Below are positions 46,965 through 59,339 of a stretch of 64,000 nt of DNA, in pieces (positions within the stretch are counted from its first letter, which is position 1; the number at the start of each line of letters is the position of its first letter). The position numbers were made by a program, and so were the translations under genes. This DNA is from Chimonanthus salicifolius. Taxonomy: Eukaryota > Streptophyta > Magnoliopsida > Laurales > Calycanthaceae. Below the pieces are notes generated by a model. It was not told where the DNA came from, searched no databases, and saw nothing but the letters and a program-made list of their open reading frames with translations. The DNA is taken from positions 45,990,631-46,054,630 of the forward strand of contig CM023539.1 of assembly GCA_013350335.1 (NCBI GenBank), read 5' to 3'.

Positions 46965-47753
46965 AGATATCACATGTTAGGCATGTTTAACGTGAAACGT
47001 GTTTTGACTTTTAAGATGATGTTATACTCGTAGGATCTACCATGTTATTATGTTAATTAAAAAAAGAAGTAATTAAAAATATCACATATGTATGTTTTTT
47101 TTTTGAGCAGTCATCAAAGAAAATTCATTAAGAGAGAGGAGAGAGTAAGTACATGAAAAGGCCTAAAAGAATTAGACCGAGAGAAAGGGGAAAACAAATG
47201 AAGAAAAGACATAACAAAAAGAAAATCTCAAATAAAGAAAACACCCTCCCAGTGGTTGTCAACTCCAAGCTTAGCGAAGAAATCTGCCACGCCATTAGCT
47301 GACCTCCCAATTTTGACGAAGGATACACCCATCCCACTTGCCAAGTGTCTTACCTCCCTAACCACATTGGTCAGTCTCCAAGGTAGGCGTTTCACACCTG
47401 AGGCCCATTTAAGGGCATTAGCTGAATCTACATATGTATGTTTTTAGAAGTTAAATGTTAGTATAAGATGAATCATATTTCAAACATTGTATGAACCGGT
47501 TGTAATAAGGAATTGATTCATACACTGATAATTTGTCTTAAAAAGAGCATTGGATGATGTAAATATAGACGTTTTATTTTATTTTGCTGGTATTATTGTT
47601 AATGGATGAATGACTAATAAACAAGATTAAGCATTATTAGAAGTGATAATTTAGGCCCTTCTTTTAATCAAGTCATCTCTTAAGAGACAATGATATTGTA
47701 TCGCATCCATCGTTACCACATAGTATTCTTGGCTGAAATATTTAAGTTAATAA
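46965..47753. repeat. Tandem flank unit C2
   Basis: Repeats unit C1 from CACATGTTAGGCATGTTTAA onward, with a LINE fragment inserted at 47095 and a PIF-like element at 47754. Sequence resumes after 47992. Confidence 0.7.
47095..47429 (-). mobile_element. 5'-truncated L1-type LINE with RNase H end
   Basis: Oriented on the minus strand. An open frame at 47428-47228 reads DSANALKWASGVKRLPWRL, later VSFVKIGRSANGVADFFAKL, ending in TGA. The RSANGVAD block is the C-terminal motif of the RNase H domain of plant L1 elements. The 3' UTR and a poly-A tail (T run from 47095) follow. Direct repeats ACATATGTATG flank it (47084-47094 and 47430-47440), the variable target duplication left by target-primed reverse transcription. 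The sister unit C1 lacks it. Confidence 0.9.
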
Positions 47754-47992
47754 GGGCGCCCATTTTAATACAGGCAAAATCTTTTAGGAGACACGGAATA
47801 TAATGAAATGCCCATTTTATTTCTACCGGCTCAACAGGTATCAGTGTACCGATATGCAAAACATACACATTCAGAGCAGTTTGTTATCGGTGAATCAATA
47901 TTTGTTGAGCGGTACACCAATAAAAGTAAAATGGTCATTCCACTCTATCCCATATCTCCTAAAAGAATTTGTCCATATTAGAATGGCCACTC
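47754..47992. mobile_element. PIF/Harbinger-like MITE (239 bp)
   Basis: Inverted ends of about 75 bp: left starts GGGCGCCCATTTTAATACAG, right in reverse complement GAGTGGCCATTCTAATATGG; both continue to TCTTTTAGGAGA. TAA flanks both ends (47751-47753 and 47993-47995), which fits the 3-bp duplication of PIF/Harbinger elements. The sister unit near 46.91 kb reads through without it. Confidence 0.65.
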
Positions 47993-48319
47993 TAAATTTT
48001 GAATATTTAGATTGAGTCTGAGTCAAGAATTATAACGACCCTGTCGACCCACAGGAGAATTTTCTAAAATTTGGGCCGAGTCGAGTCCCACGTTAAATCG
48101 TGAGACACGTTTCAGGGAAACACGTTTCACTTTTAAGATGTGAATGCAAAGATAATTTCAATCTCACGACTTTGAATCTTCTATGCTCTGTTCCAATCTA
48201 CTCTGAAAGCGTTGCAATAAAGACATGAATAAATTCTGTTTAAGATTAAATGGTCCCGTATGTGTACATATTTATACAGAATAAACACACTTCAAAATTC
48301 AAATACGACTTTCAAGTTC

Positions 48320-48327
48320 TATATAAA
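48320..48327 (+). promoter_or_regulatory. TATA box of terpene synthase A
   Basis: TATATAAA, 102 bases before the ATG at 48429, implying a leader of roughly 70-80 bases. The segment around it (ACATATTTATACAGA ... TATATAAAGGGACTCTTCA) is conserved in front of gene B. Confidence 0.7.
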
Positions 48328-48428
48328 GGGACTCTTCACTTCTACGTTCATCAAAACCTGCTAAGTGCTAACTAATAACTAATGTCCCTTCGTAAGCCAT
48401 CACAGCAGTTGCAGTCTTTCCACCTCTA

Positions 48429-51154
48429 ATGGCGTTGTCCTGCTCCGTTCTCGATTCATCCAAGTGTCCAGTCGACACCCAACAACAACAGAGCATCATT
48501 CTTGATCACATGGTATCTGCATTTTTATGTTTTATATTCGTATTTCATGTTTTGGAAAATTAATGGAACGTTGGACATTTCTTATTTCACAATCTAGATA
48601 AGTATGTCAAATGCAGGAAATGGTCTCATGTTGATAATCCATGGTTTTTATTATTCCATACCTGACACTGTCATTTATATAGGATGGCTTAAGCAGCGAA
48701 CTTATGGAGAAGAAAATTGATGAGGTGAGGGCCATACTCCAACAGTCAAAAAACCCATTAGAACGCTTGCTTATGATCGATGACCTTCAACGCTTAGGAA
48801 TCGATCATCACTTCCAACAAGTGGTTAAATCAATTTTAAGATACGAATATAGGAACCTCTGCAGTGGAAATGGTGGCGCCAATGGTAGCATGTATCATGT
48901 CGCGCTTAGCTTTCGACTGTTGAGAGAACATGGGTACCATGTATCCCCTGGTGAGTGATCTTGTTCAATCATAAAAGAAAAATGTTTCAAGTGAATGGCA
49001 TGGAAAGTATGCTAACTAGGTTTGAATTAGCAGATGTTTTTAACAGGTTCAAGGACAATGATGGGAGATTTGGAGAGTCATTGAGCAAAGATATAGAGGG
49101 ACTGATGGGTTTATATGAAGCTTCTAAGCTTGCAATTGAAGGAGAGAACATCCTCGATGAAGCCAGTGACTATGCAACAGACAACCTCAATGCTTTGATC
49201 AAGTCTATGGAACCGGGTTCGGCAACAATAGTAAAGCATGCTTTAGCGCATCCATTTCACATGACCCTGCCAAGGTTCAACATCAAGAATCACCTTAAAA
49301 ACCTACACAGAAGCAATATACAGACCCAAGTAATGGAGGAATTGGCAAAATTGGAGTTCAACCATGTTCAATGTATGCACCAAGGAGAACTAAAAAATGT
49401 TACCAAGTAAGTACTAATTGAGAAAACACACGGTTAAGGCTATTTTCTGCGGTGCATGATGGTCACATAATGTCTGTTTAATTCAACGTGTCATTTTCTG
49501 TGTCAGGTGGTGGAGGGACTTGGGTTTGTCACAAGAACTAGGGTTTGCTAGAGATCAACCAATAAAATGGTTCATGTGGTCTCTTGCAATCCTATCAAAT
49601 CCAAAGATGTCCCTGTATAGGATCGAGCTAACAAAACCCATAGCTCTCATCTACGTCATTGATGATATCTTTGATGTTTGTGGGACACCAAATGAACTTT
49701 CCATGTTTACTGAAGCCATTAATAGGTAAGATTGTTCAAACTATTTTATGAGAATCATTTCCAATTGGTTGGTTTTTCCATCTGTCTTGTGGTATTCTTA
49801 TTTGAGATTTTAATGATAATTTCAGATGGGATATCCTAATGATCGATCAGCTTCCGAGCTACATGAAGACATGTTTCATGGCTCTCTTTAGTATCACCAA
49901 CGAGATTGCAGACTTGGTCCTTCAAGAACATGGATGGAATCCCATAAGCTCCTTAAAGAAAGCGGTAAATCGTCACTCACGTACAAAAATCAGCCAATAC
50001 TTCAGTATTTAATTCTTTTACTGTAATTTATTATAGCTAATACATGGCAATATGGGATATCAGCCGGATAATCCAACAAATATGGACTGATACTTTCCAT
50101 ATTCCAAGTATGCATTGTAAGATTCCATTAATCCTTAAATAATGTGTACAAAGAGAGTTATTTATAACACAAACCCTAATACCCAAATTAGAAAAGGACT
50201 AAACTATTCCGAAGAATACAACAAATTACATCTCTAGCAAGTAAATCAACTGATACTAGACTTACTCTTTGTTATAATAATTCAGTGGGCAGATCTATGC
50301 AATGCATTCCTTGTAGAAGGAAAATGGCTGCGTGGTGGACATTTGCCAAAGGCTGAAGAGTACTTGAGAAATGGAGTAATTAGCACAGGAGTGCATGTGG
50401 TTTTGATCCATGTCTTCTTTCTTATGGGCCATGGGATTACAGTGGAGAGTGTAGATCGTCTGGAAAATATGCCCGGAATCATATCGTCACCGGCAACTCT
50501 TCTGCGATTGTGGGACGATTTAGGAAATGCCAAGGTAACCATACGTTCATGAAAAACATTTGAACCAAACATTCTGGATCCCACCTCTGAATGTGTCATG
50601 GCCAAATAAGGCTGGTACACTACGCGGGCTATACATAGCCACAAACAACCCATGGTGGAAATCTAATGTTTGGATTCACTAAGATTTTTGTTAGCATTAA
50701 TATCCATAACATTTTTAACTATCATATCAATAATTGTTTCTTTGATTTTGTCACATTATTAGATCCTACCATGCAATCTAACTTAGACTTTAAGTTAAGC
50801 TGCATTATAGCAACATTTCTTGTGACTTTTTTTTTTCCCCCTTAAACTCTTCATTTTTGTTTGAAGGATGAGAAGCAAGACGGATATGATGGATCATATG
50901 TGGAGTGCTACATGAGAGAAAAACGCACCTCTGTTGAAACTGCAAAAGAGCATGTAAAATACATGATCAAGTCTGAATGGAGGAAACTCAACAGGGAATA
51001 CCTCACTTGGCATCCACTTTCCCCATCTTTCACAAAGGCCATACTCAACAGTGCAAGAATGATTCAAGTAATGTACAGTTATGATGAAAGTCAACGCCTA
51101 CCAGCTTTGGAGAAACATATCACTTCATTGCTAAAAGAACACATCCCTCTCTGA
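48429..51154 (+). CDS. Terpene synthase A, TPS-g-like (linalool/nerolidol type), seven exons
   Basis: Exons are 48429-48512, 48683-48950, 49034-49406, 49507-49725, 49826-49964, 50286-50534 and 50867-51154, all GT-AG and in phase, giving 539 residues. The N-terminal helical domain starts near [13 protein letters not shown] and the metal-binding domain follows. There is no RRx8W motif; [19 protein letters not shown] (242-260) carries RDQ where other TPS groups have RxR. DDIFD at 294-298 is the first Mg2+ motif. [11 protein letters not shown] holds the second (DDLGNAKDE, 438-446), but with Asn442 where Ser or Thr is usual. Lack of RRx8W, seven exons and overall sequence point to TPS-g, whose members make acyclic products such as linalool from GPP or nerolidol from FPP. 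The 28-residue first exon gives no obvious plastid signal. A tandem relative lies about 14 kb downstream. Confidence 0.9.
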
Positions 51155-51456
51155 AACCAAAAAAAAAAACCCAATGGAGGTTATATGTTGCTACTTGTAT
51201 GTTGGATAAATAAGAATAAAAAATGTTTGTCTACATGTGGTATAAATTTTAACTTCTTTTTATCAAACTATTCAATCAAAGAGAAATAATTTCAACAGTC
51301 AGAAAAATAAAATAATTTTTTTATTAGAATAGATCTGACACGCATAAGCCTCAGAAAAGAAATATTCTGTTAGCTTCTACAAAAGGAATATAGTCAAGTA
51401 TTTGCTTCAAGAAAATGAAGAAAAGAAACGGTGAAGAGAAATACTTGGATGAATTT

Positions 51457-51591
51457 AACCTGAGGCTTGGGCAATCAAAAGGGTTATTCCTGATAGTGTT
51501 ATTCGGTGAGTGTAGATAGAGAGATTTGCACATGTCCTAAGGATTAGTCAGGTACTCTAAGAGGCCTAGACACCTTAGTCTTAAAAAAAAA
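51457..51591 (+). mobile_element. Short retroposon with 17-bp target duplication
   Basis: AATACTTGGATGAATTT occurs on both sides (51440-51456 and 51592-51608). Between lie about 120 bases beginning AACCTGAGGCTTGGGC and ending GGCCTAGACACCTTAGTCTT plus an A run. The poly-A tail with a long perfect duplication marks a non-LTR retroposition. No B-box is visible, so it is a 5'-truncated LINE or SINE of unknown family. Confidence 0.75.
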
Positions 51592-52561
51592 AATACTTGG
51601 ATGAATTTGAATCATCTAATTCTATAGCAGCAGACAAATTATGGTTCCACCAATCACCTCTTGCCACGTGGATAAATCAATGGTGAATTGGTCGCAAAGA
51701 AAAAATTGCTTGACTTTATACCAAGTTGAAATGACCAATTCATCCTTGAATTGAATTACATGGCAAGTCATCATTTGTAGCACCATAAAGTCTCTACTAG
51801 TACAACATTAGAGGATCCTTACACATTGGACAAAGAGACCATTGATGGTGTCCACACAGTCAGGTAGCCCCATTATCTACACTAACTGAATTTTTTGGAG
51901 AATAAAGAGAAAAAATGTTTAAAATCATTAAAATAGTTATTATAGTTGGTGAACGAGACATTCGTCTTCTTTCATAGAAAGAGAATAAGAGACACTAATA
52001 CTTTTTTGGCTTCATTTGGATGCATAGAAAGTTTTCCAGGGGATTTCACTTAGGTAAGGGATTCTCTTGAATAGAGGATTCTCCCACCGAAGGACTCTTT
52101 TGTACTTGTTTAGTAATTTTTTGAGAAAATTTATGAGAAGAAATATATACAGAAATGAGCAAGGAAGGAGGAAGGAAACCATGATTTCTCTTCACTCACA
52201 AGGGGAAACCAAATTTAAACTTGAGAGGGGAAATGGAGAGAAAAGTTGGCCTCGCATCTCCCATGACTAGTAAATACCAAACAGAGAAAAGAGTAGAATC
52301 TCTTGCTTTCTCCTTTTTCTCCTCATCTAAACATAGCCTATATGTTTTCTTGGCTTCTAAAAATGAAAAATAGATAGAAAAACACAAAAGGTCTTTCTTA
52401 TCTCACCCAAAACATGAATGCAACAACAACAAATAAAACCAATTAGAAACCACAAACACAAAAGACAAGTACATACAACCCAAATTTCTTCAAAAACACG
52501 GTGGATTCTTTGCTTTTGAAGTTAGGACTAAATTGAAGGCAGTTGTATAGATATAGGAGTG

Positions 52562-52731
52562 TTTTTTTTTTTTTGAATTAACGTGTGTGAAACTCATACA
52601 CAGTCCTACTAAAACCCCTACGAATGAGCTCACTACTCCTAAGGCACACCAAGGTTAGGCCATGGAGGCTCGAACCCGTAACATCACACTTCCTGAGGAG
52701 GGAGGCAACTAGTTAAACTATACCATGTGGG
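52562..52731 (-). mobile_element. tRNA-derived SINE
   Basis: On the minus strand it starts CCACATGGTATAGTTTAACT (A-box-like), carries GGTTCGAGCCTCC (Pol III B-box, consensus GGTTCGANNCC) and ends in a poly-A tail (the T run from 52562). About 170 bp. A shorter copy lies in intron 1 of terpene synthase B. Confidence 0.75.
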
Positions 52732-54179
52732 AGTTTTAGTGTGTAGTGAGATGATTAGGTCTCTGGTAACTCCTCTTGAGTTTCCTATACCATCTCCATG
52801 TCGGTAAATGCAATGAGTTACCAATTTTGATCATAACACCCTCAATTGATTTAGGTACATCTCCTCACTCCATCTCAGCCTCCAATTTCATGCACATGAA
52901 CAAGAATATTAATTGTTTTTTCATTTCAAATTATTGCTTATATTGTATATGTATTAGGGATAGAACGTGGATAACAGGTTGATCGTATGTAATCCCATAT
53001 TCAATTTATAGTGCGTGATGTAAATATATGTAATACATAGCTTGTAAAGAAATAAGGGAATTCTATGAGGAGATCAATACAATTTACTTCGGGAAACATA
53101 AGTGGTACGCTGTTTCATTCGTTTGAATTTTGTATTAATGGTGAGAAACAAATTTACGTGATGGGACCTGACTAGATGAGAGATGGTCCAAAGAGAAATA
53201 TCTTAATTTAATAGTTCATAGTCACCTGCTTTTTCCTTTAATATCAACTGCTAACGGTATTGTCTTTTTTCAACCAATAATTTAGAATTCATTGAGAGAT
53301 ATTATCAAGGAGTTCCCATGTACCCCTCAAGCCTGTTTGGCAACATAGATGAGCATATACAAGCAACTTGAGAAAATGTCTATAGAAGACATTGATATTA
53401 GTGGAACTTAAATTTTTACAAAAATAAGTCACACCAAACTGCTGATTTTTGTTTCATTGGATCAAATGTGCATACAATAGAGGTAATACATAAATTGATT
53501 GATTGAAGAGTCTCTACTTACAAAATGAAAGATGCATGAACATCAGGGTTGTTCAATGGCAAAGTTTGGGCTACACTCAAATATTTTTATAATATTAAAA
53601 TCTTGAGAACAGCTTATTTGAATTATTGAAAATCTCAAGCCTGCCTTGGGAGTTCGATTGTGGGAATAAAGAGAGGAGTTATATGGATAATAAATTATTA
53701 GAATATATAGTTATATTATAAAAATAAAAAAAATATAAATAGTTGAAGAAGCTGAAAAGCTAAATGAATTTCACGGGCTTCTTTTAAAGCCAAAACCTAC
53801 CCATTTATTAAAACATGCAAAAGAAATGAGCTTAAGTCAATTTATGAAGGGTTGCAATGTTGCATATAGACTCGGGCCAAATTTAAGCCCATTAATAAGC
53901 CCAATGAAACAGAGATAAACCAGCATTAGCTTGTAAACATGGGACCAACCCAACACGGCCCAACAGAAAAACATCACCAGACAGAGAACAGACGACCTTG
54001 GATTCTTGGAACAAAAAAAACCACTAACTCGGCAAAGAAAGACCAAAAACTAAAGCAGCCCAACACGGGCCATACAGAAACCAGCACATGACCAAGAGAC
54101 AACACACGCCTCTTGGCCAGAAAAGCCAACCAGCTGGGCGAAATTGTAAGATGGTGCTCTATTATAATTAGTAATTTTT

Positions 54180-54400
54180 TTTTTTCGAACCCTGATATAC
54201 TTTGAAATTTTGGAGGCCTTCGGCGGCGGCGTAGGCCTCCTATAGTCAGGGTGGGCCCTGGTAACACAAAACGCTCCGACCCAATGGAGGTAAAGTGATA
54301 AGAGAAAACACCATTGAACAAATCAGGAGAGTTTGTCATCATAGCTTGTTAGGACATAGGTGTGGAGTGATCTAAATTTTTTATAAATTTTTAGATCTTC
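54180..54400. other. Hairpin and TRIM-like relic
   Basis: GGAGGCCTTCGGCGGCGGCG and the following TAGGCCTCC form a GC-rich hairpin near 54.21-54.24 kb. At 54.35 kb, TTGTTAGGACATAGGTGTGG and TTTATAAATTTTTAGATCTT resemble the antisense TRIM in the DUF1218 intron. Confidence 0.35.
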
Positions 54401-54412
54401 TATACTTTCAAT

Positions 54413-54940
54413 ATGAGAGTTGTTTACAATAGCTCCAACCAATATAGACGACGACGCAAAAGAACATTGATTGCCGCAACAAGAGTGCAGGTTTTCCAAT
54501 TTCGCTTCCCTCCGTTAAAGATTTCGAAGGTGATTACAGTTACGGTAAAAAATTCTGAGGCAGATGTACATTGTTGTAGATCAGCCTCTGCAGAGAAATC
54601 TGTATTACAACCAAGTAGGAGCCAATAATAGCACCAAATTCACCAGTGTAAATGGCAGCGAGACTGTCAATATTCCCTACAGAGATATTAATGTTGAGAG
54701 GACGATATATGTGATGATGCTCACAAGCAAGGTTGTCCACCCAAAATGCTAGGGCGAAATCCGCCGTAAGCAAAGATAAGAAAGAAAAGTCGTTGAAACT
54801 TGGAAGTGACGAGGAAAAGAAACGTGAAAGTGACGATGAAAAGAAACTTGTGTGGCAGAAGGGAAAAAGGTCATTCATACATACGTACAATAATTTAAGG
54901 TGTTGGGCCATGGCTGATGTGGTCATTGCTCAATGTTAAA
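54413..54940 (+). other. Coding-like patch of unknown identity
   Basis: Composition is less AT-rich than around it, and overlapping frames read DQPLQRNLYYNQVG in one and a Lys/Glu/Ser-rich AVSKDKKEKSLKLGSDEEKK in another. I recognise no family with confidence and no consistent exon structure, so it may be a gene fragment or chance. Confidence 0.2.
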
Positions 54941-55330
54941 TCATTGGATGTACTTCCATTTTCTCTTTTAAATATACTCATTTTTAGGGCATTGTTTGTT
55001 AGTTGTACAATTGTTTGAGTTTTACTTTTTTTTTTTTCTGTAATTTTTCCTTCTGCCTAGTGGCCCAGTCTGTGGGGGCCATTCTCTCTTTTTATTTGCA
55101 ACTTCTTTTTTTTATATATCCGTTGATACCAGAGGTCAAAAAATTGGAGACGCTGATATCTCGGTATTTCAGATCTTTACTGTATAAATGTGTATCGACT
55201 GAGATTTGTAATCTTGGTTGATACTTACTAACCAATGTTACTTCGTATTATGATTTGACACTTATCATACCACACACATCAGATTTACTTTCTCTCCTTT
55301 CGGTCATCTATTAAAATAACATATTTTATA

Positions 55331-55520
55331 CTCGCTCTATCCAAATTAGTTATCTTTTATGGATTTTGAAATTGTCTCAAAATAGTTGTTTCGTTCATAT
55401 TTAAATAACATAAAGTGTGTTGAAAATTGATAAGATCATATGGAGTGCTAGCCTTATATAAAGAGTTCCTTAAAAAATACAAATCTTTCAAATGAGACAA
55501 TTAAAATAGAAGGGACGGAG
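55331..55520. mobile_element. Stowaway-like MITE, second copy
   Basis: The left end CTCGCTCTATCCAAATTAG and the right end, in reverse complement CTCCGTCCCTTCTATTTTAA, are inverted. TA flanks both (55329-55330 and 55521-55522). It resembles the 6638-6813 element in layout, but the sequence has diverged. Confidence 0.75.
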
Positions 55521-58409
55521 TATTAATCTATTTAGATATTTTCACTCATTCACTTTAAAGATTCTTAGATATGAGATTTTAGATTTAAAATGCATGTGAA
55601 AGTAAATCGATGAGGCCATTCGGATGATACCGAAGAATCTTAGTCGTTGTAATAGATTTTTATGATCATTTTCATGGTGGTAAGAATAAATTGTTACCGG
55701 CTAATGATAGCTACCAATTGAATGGTTTGATGTATATAGATTTCATCCTTGACAATGAGATCCATTTGAGATCACCAATGACCCCACTTGCAACTCAAGT
55801 TGAAGCCATGTCCAGCTTTTAAGAGTGGAAGGTTCACGTCTAGCTAGTAAGTAACCAATTGAATGGTTTTATAAGCTATGATCTCAACTTAAAGATATAA
55901 ATTTGAAGTTTTTGTTCTTGAGTCCTTTTTGAGTTTAAAAGATTGCTTTATGTAAGACTGAGAGTGATAAATATTTTAAATTTATATTTCTCATATTATA
56001 ATTCTCTCATCCTTTTTTTATTTTTAATTAGTAAAAACACGTCCTCTTTTACTCGTAGACATAGACATCAATGTTCAATCACAACAAATTCTTACAACAT
56101 TTTTGTTGTATATTCATCTGATTCAATTATATTTTATTTTTTAATATTTTAATTGCACTTTCCCAACATACAAACAAATTAACAATAGTAACTTTGGCCT
56201 TTGGTTTTGTTTGATTTTTTTTTTTTCCCACTTCAACGTGCACATTTTTGCTCCTACGAAGTCAAATTATGATTTGTATGGTACAAAACATTTTCAAAGG
56301 CTATTATTAGCATTTATGTGGATAATTCGATAGAACAGAGAAGGTTTCGAAGCAATGCAAGCAACACTTCAATTTAATCGATTTTTAATAAAAAATTATA
56401 AATGTCGAGTATATATACCATAAATCTCGATCAAATAATATATTTTATATGATTTAATTACGAGATTATAAAATATTTTTTTTTGTTGAGATTATATTTT
56501 ATTTTAATTTTTTATTTGTTACAATTCAATTGCATTTCCTCAGGATTACAATGGTTAAGGAGTTGGTAAATACTCATGGTTACAATCACAAATACTATAG
56601 GTCGAGTCATATGAGTGTTAACTAGACAATCGGTTCAAAAGATAAATAGCTTTTAATGATGACATGGGTGCAATCTGAGTTAGGGTTAACTCAGAATAAA
56701 CTATCCCGGCTCAAATTATGAATAAACGGACTTAATTTAAACCAAAAAAGAAAAAACAAAAACCTGAATATTTTTAATTTGAGTTGCACTAGACTCAAAC
56801 TTTACATAACATGACTCATCCAAATTACCTGAATTACACATATTTACCCCATTTTCTATGTGTTTATTTGATATGTTTTTTATATTAATTTCTTAGAGTG
56901 TATATATTTTAGTGATGGAAATTTATTTTTATAGATATCTTTTTATTTGAAATAGGCCAATACGATGCACACAACACGTAGACACAACTGTCTAGTTAAT
57001 GACACGAGTTGACTCATGACCTAATTTGATCTTACCTGAATTGATTGTCTCAAATTAAAATGGATTAGATTTACAAAAGTGGTTTAAGATATGGGTGAAT
57101 TAAAAGTGGTCGATAATATGAATTAGGTCAGAAGTAGTACTTCAAATTTAACATAGACAAATTAAACTTAAGCTCTAACCTAATCTGCTCGGCCCAATCT
57201 GCACCCATAGGCATAATTTCAGGTTAACCTACAATTCCTCAAGATGGCTCATATATCGGGTCTATCCTAGAATCTCTGATTCTAGATGAGTTGGGCTTGG
57301 TTAGAAAACACACCATGTACTGGATTGCAAACGACTCAATCAGTTCAGGGCCCCAAATGCTAGGATGATAATTTGCTGTTCGATACTGGCTCGACTGGTA
57401 TCGACCCAGCTGGAAACACATCTAGTGTGGCCTGGTTTGGCAGACGGGCTTGGGCTTTGGTCTGTTCCAAAGACTCTTTGGCCTGGATCTATTTTGGAAT
57501 TATGTGAACTTCTGGTTGGGTACACTTGTAGAATTTTAAGATTTTCATGAAAACTTATGAGGTTTTCTAATATTTTTAAAAACACAAAGTGTTTTTCTTA
57601 TAATCATAATAAAATTTAGGAGTTTTTTTAGAATTTCTTTTATTTTTAAAGTGATAAAATTTTGAAAATTAAAAAATAATTTTATATAAATCAACAATTT
57701 TAAAGTTTAAAAATCATACCTTCATTTATGAATCAAGATGAAGTATAATCTTGCAGTAGATTCCATACTAAAGTATAAACCTCTTCTGGAAAATCTATAA
57801 CATGGTCCACTCCACACTTTACACGAGAGTGGATAAGTAAACTAGTGATACCAAAAGTTAAGAATTTATATAGATTTTCTTACCCTAAATTAATTTTCAA
57901 CCTATCTAATTACAGAAATAATTAGTTTTTAATGGTTTTAGCATTATTTGACAATTAAACATTTTCCAAGAAAAGGAAGAAAGAAAATGGGATTCTGGAT
58001 TGTTAAAATCAAGTTTTCCTTTTCAAGGTTCGAATCTTACTGAATATGCATTTTTAATAGGTATGAATTCACATTAGCTCCTAAGGCATCACTATTCTTC
58101 TAATTCAATCTCTCAATCAAGCCATTTGTAATGAAAAAAATGGCATTATTCTGAACTAAATCAATTATTAATGGTAAAATTTGTCCTTGTAAGGTTTTCA
58201 TTATGTTTGGGATTATGAGATGGCTTTACATGGGAGCACATGTTGTTGCATATCACCATTTAATCTCAACCATTTAAAATTAATTTATGAAAGTCTTTTA
58301 AAGTTTTTCTTTTTTCACTACCTTTCTTTCTATCATACAATCGTTATAGGTTTTAAATATTTGAATTCGAATTCAAATTCAAATATTAGATGATGAATAA
58401 GATATATAG

Positions 58410-58805
58410 CAGGGGTAAAGATATCGGTTTTTCAGCACCGTATTTTATTGGCCGATACGTATTGTATCGGCCGTACACACTATTTCTTGGCCGATATATC
58501 GGCGATATATATCGGCTGATATGATTCATATCGGACTATTTTTTTTAAATAAATCAAAACGGTGGTGGGCCCGAGTTGATATCTCGGCCGATATCGAACC
58601 AATATCGGCCCAGATATCAATCGATATTTGCGTTTTCAAATTTTTTTTTTTTTAAAAAAAACGACTTCCTTTTGAGTTTTTTATTTTTTTTTAATTCAGA
58701 AAAAATAAAATAAAATAAAAACCGATATTTTTTTTTTTAAAAAAAAAAAGAGGAGTGAGAAATTTATCTGCCGATATCTCGGCCAGGCCGAATTTTGCAC
58801 CCCTG
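58410..58805. mobile_element. Non-autonomous hAT-like element, copy 3 (396 bp)
   Basis: The ends CAGGGGTAAAGATATCGG and CGAATTTTGCACCCCTG are inverted repeats, flanked by a perfect 8-bp duplication ATATATAG (58402-58409 and 58806-58813). The interior has GGCCGATA words in diverged form, clustered toward both ends, and a long A/T tract in the middle. It shares ends with copies 1 and 2 and has no coding. Confidence 0.85.
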
Positions 58806-59339
58806 ATATATAGATTATACATCTAAGATTCTAACGTAATTTGAATCTAAGTTTAGTTCCAATTTAGGGTATAAAATTTCATACAACAATATGGAGCATT
58901 GTTACGTCCATATCGGCGGCGCTCCGATACATATCAGCTGATACAGGTCAATACATTTCTCTCTCCTCCAATATTTTTTTTTTTAATTTTAAAAAATTAC
59001 AAAAAGTCAAGAACATTGTGGACTTCATGAATATGTAATTGAATCATTATTTCATGGGCATTTATATATTCAAATATGAGTTTCATGTTACGAAATCGAG
59101 AATTTCAAATATTTTAAAAATGTAAAAATATCTAAAAAATAATGAAAAAAGGAAAAAATCTAGTAATTTTTAGCTTAATTAATTACATAAAAATTTCATT
59201 TGAACTTTCAACACCGACTCTTTTACCCCTTTTAATTCTCAGCTTGAGTTAGGATAAATTTTAGAAATTCTGACTTCAATTTCAGAACCGAAAATTAAAA
59301 AAAAAAAGTTTAGTAAAATTTTCTGCTTAACTGATTCAG

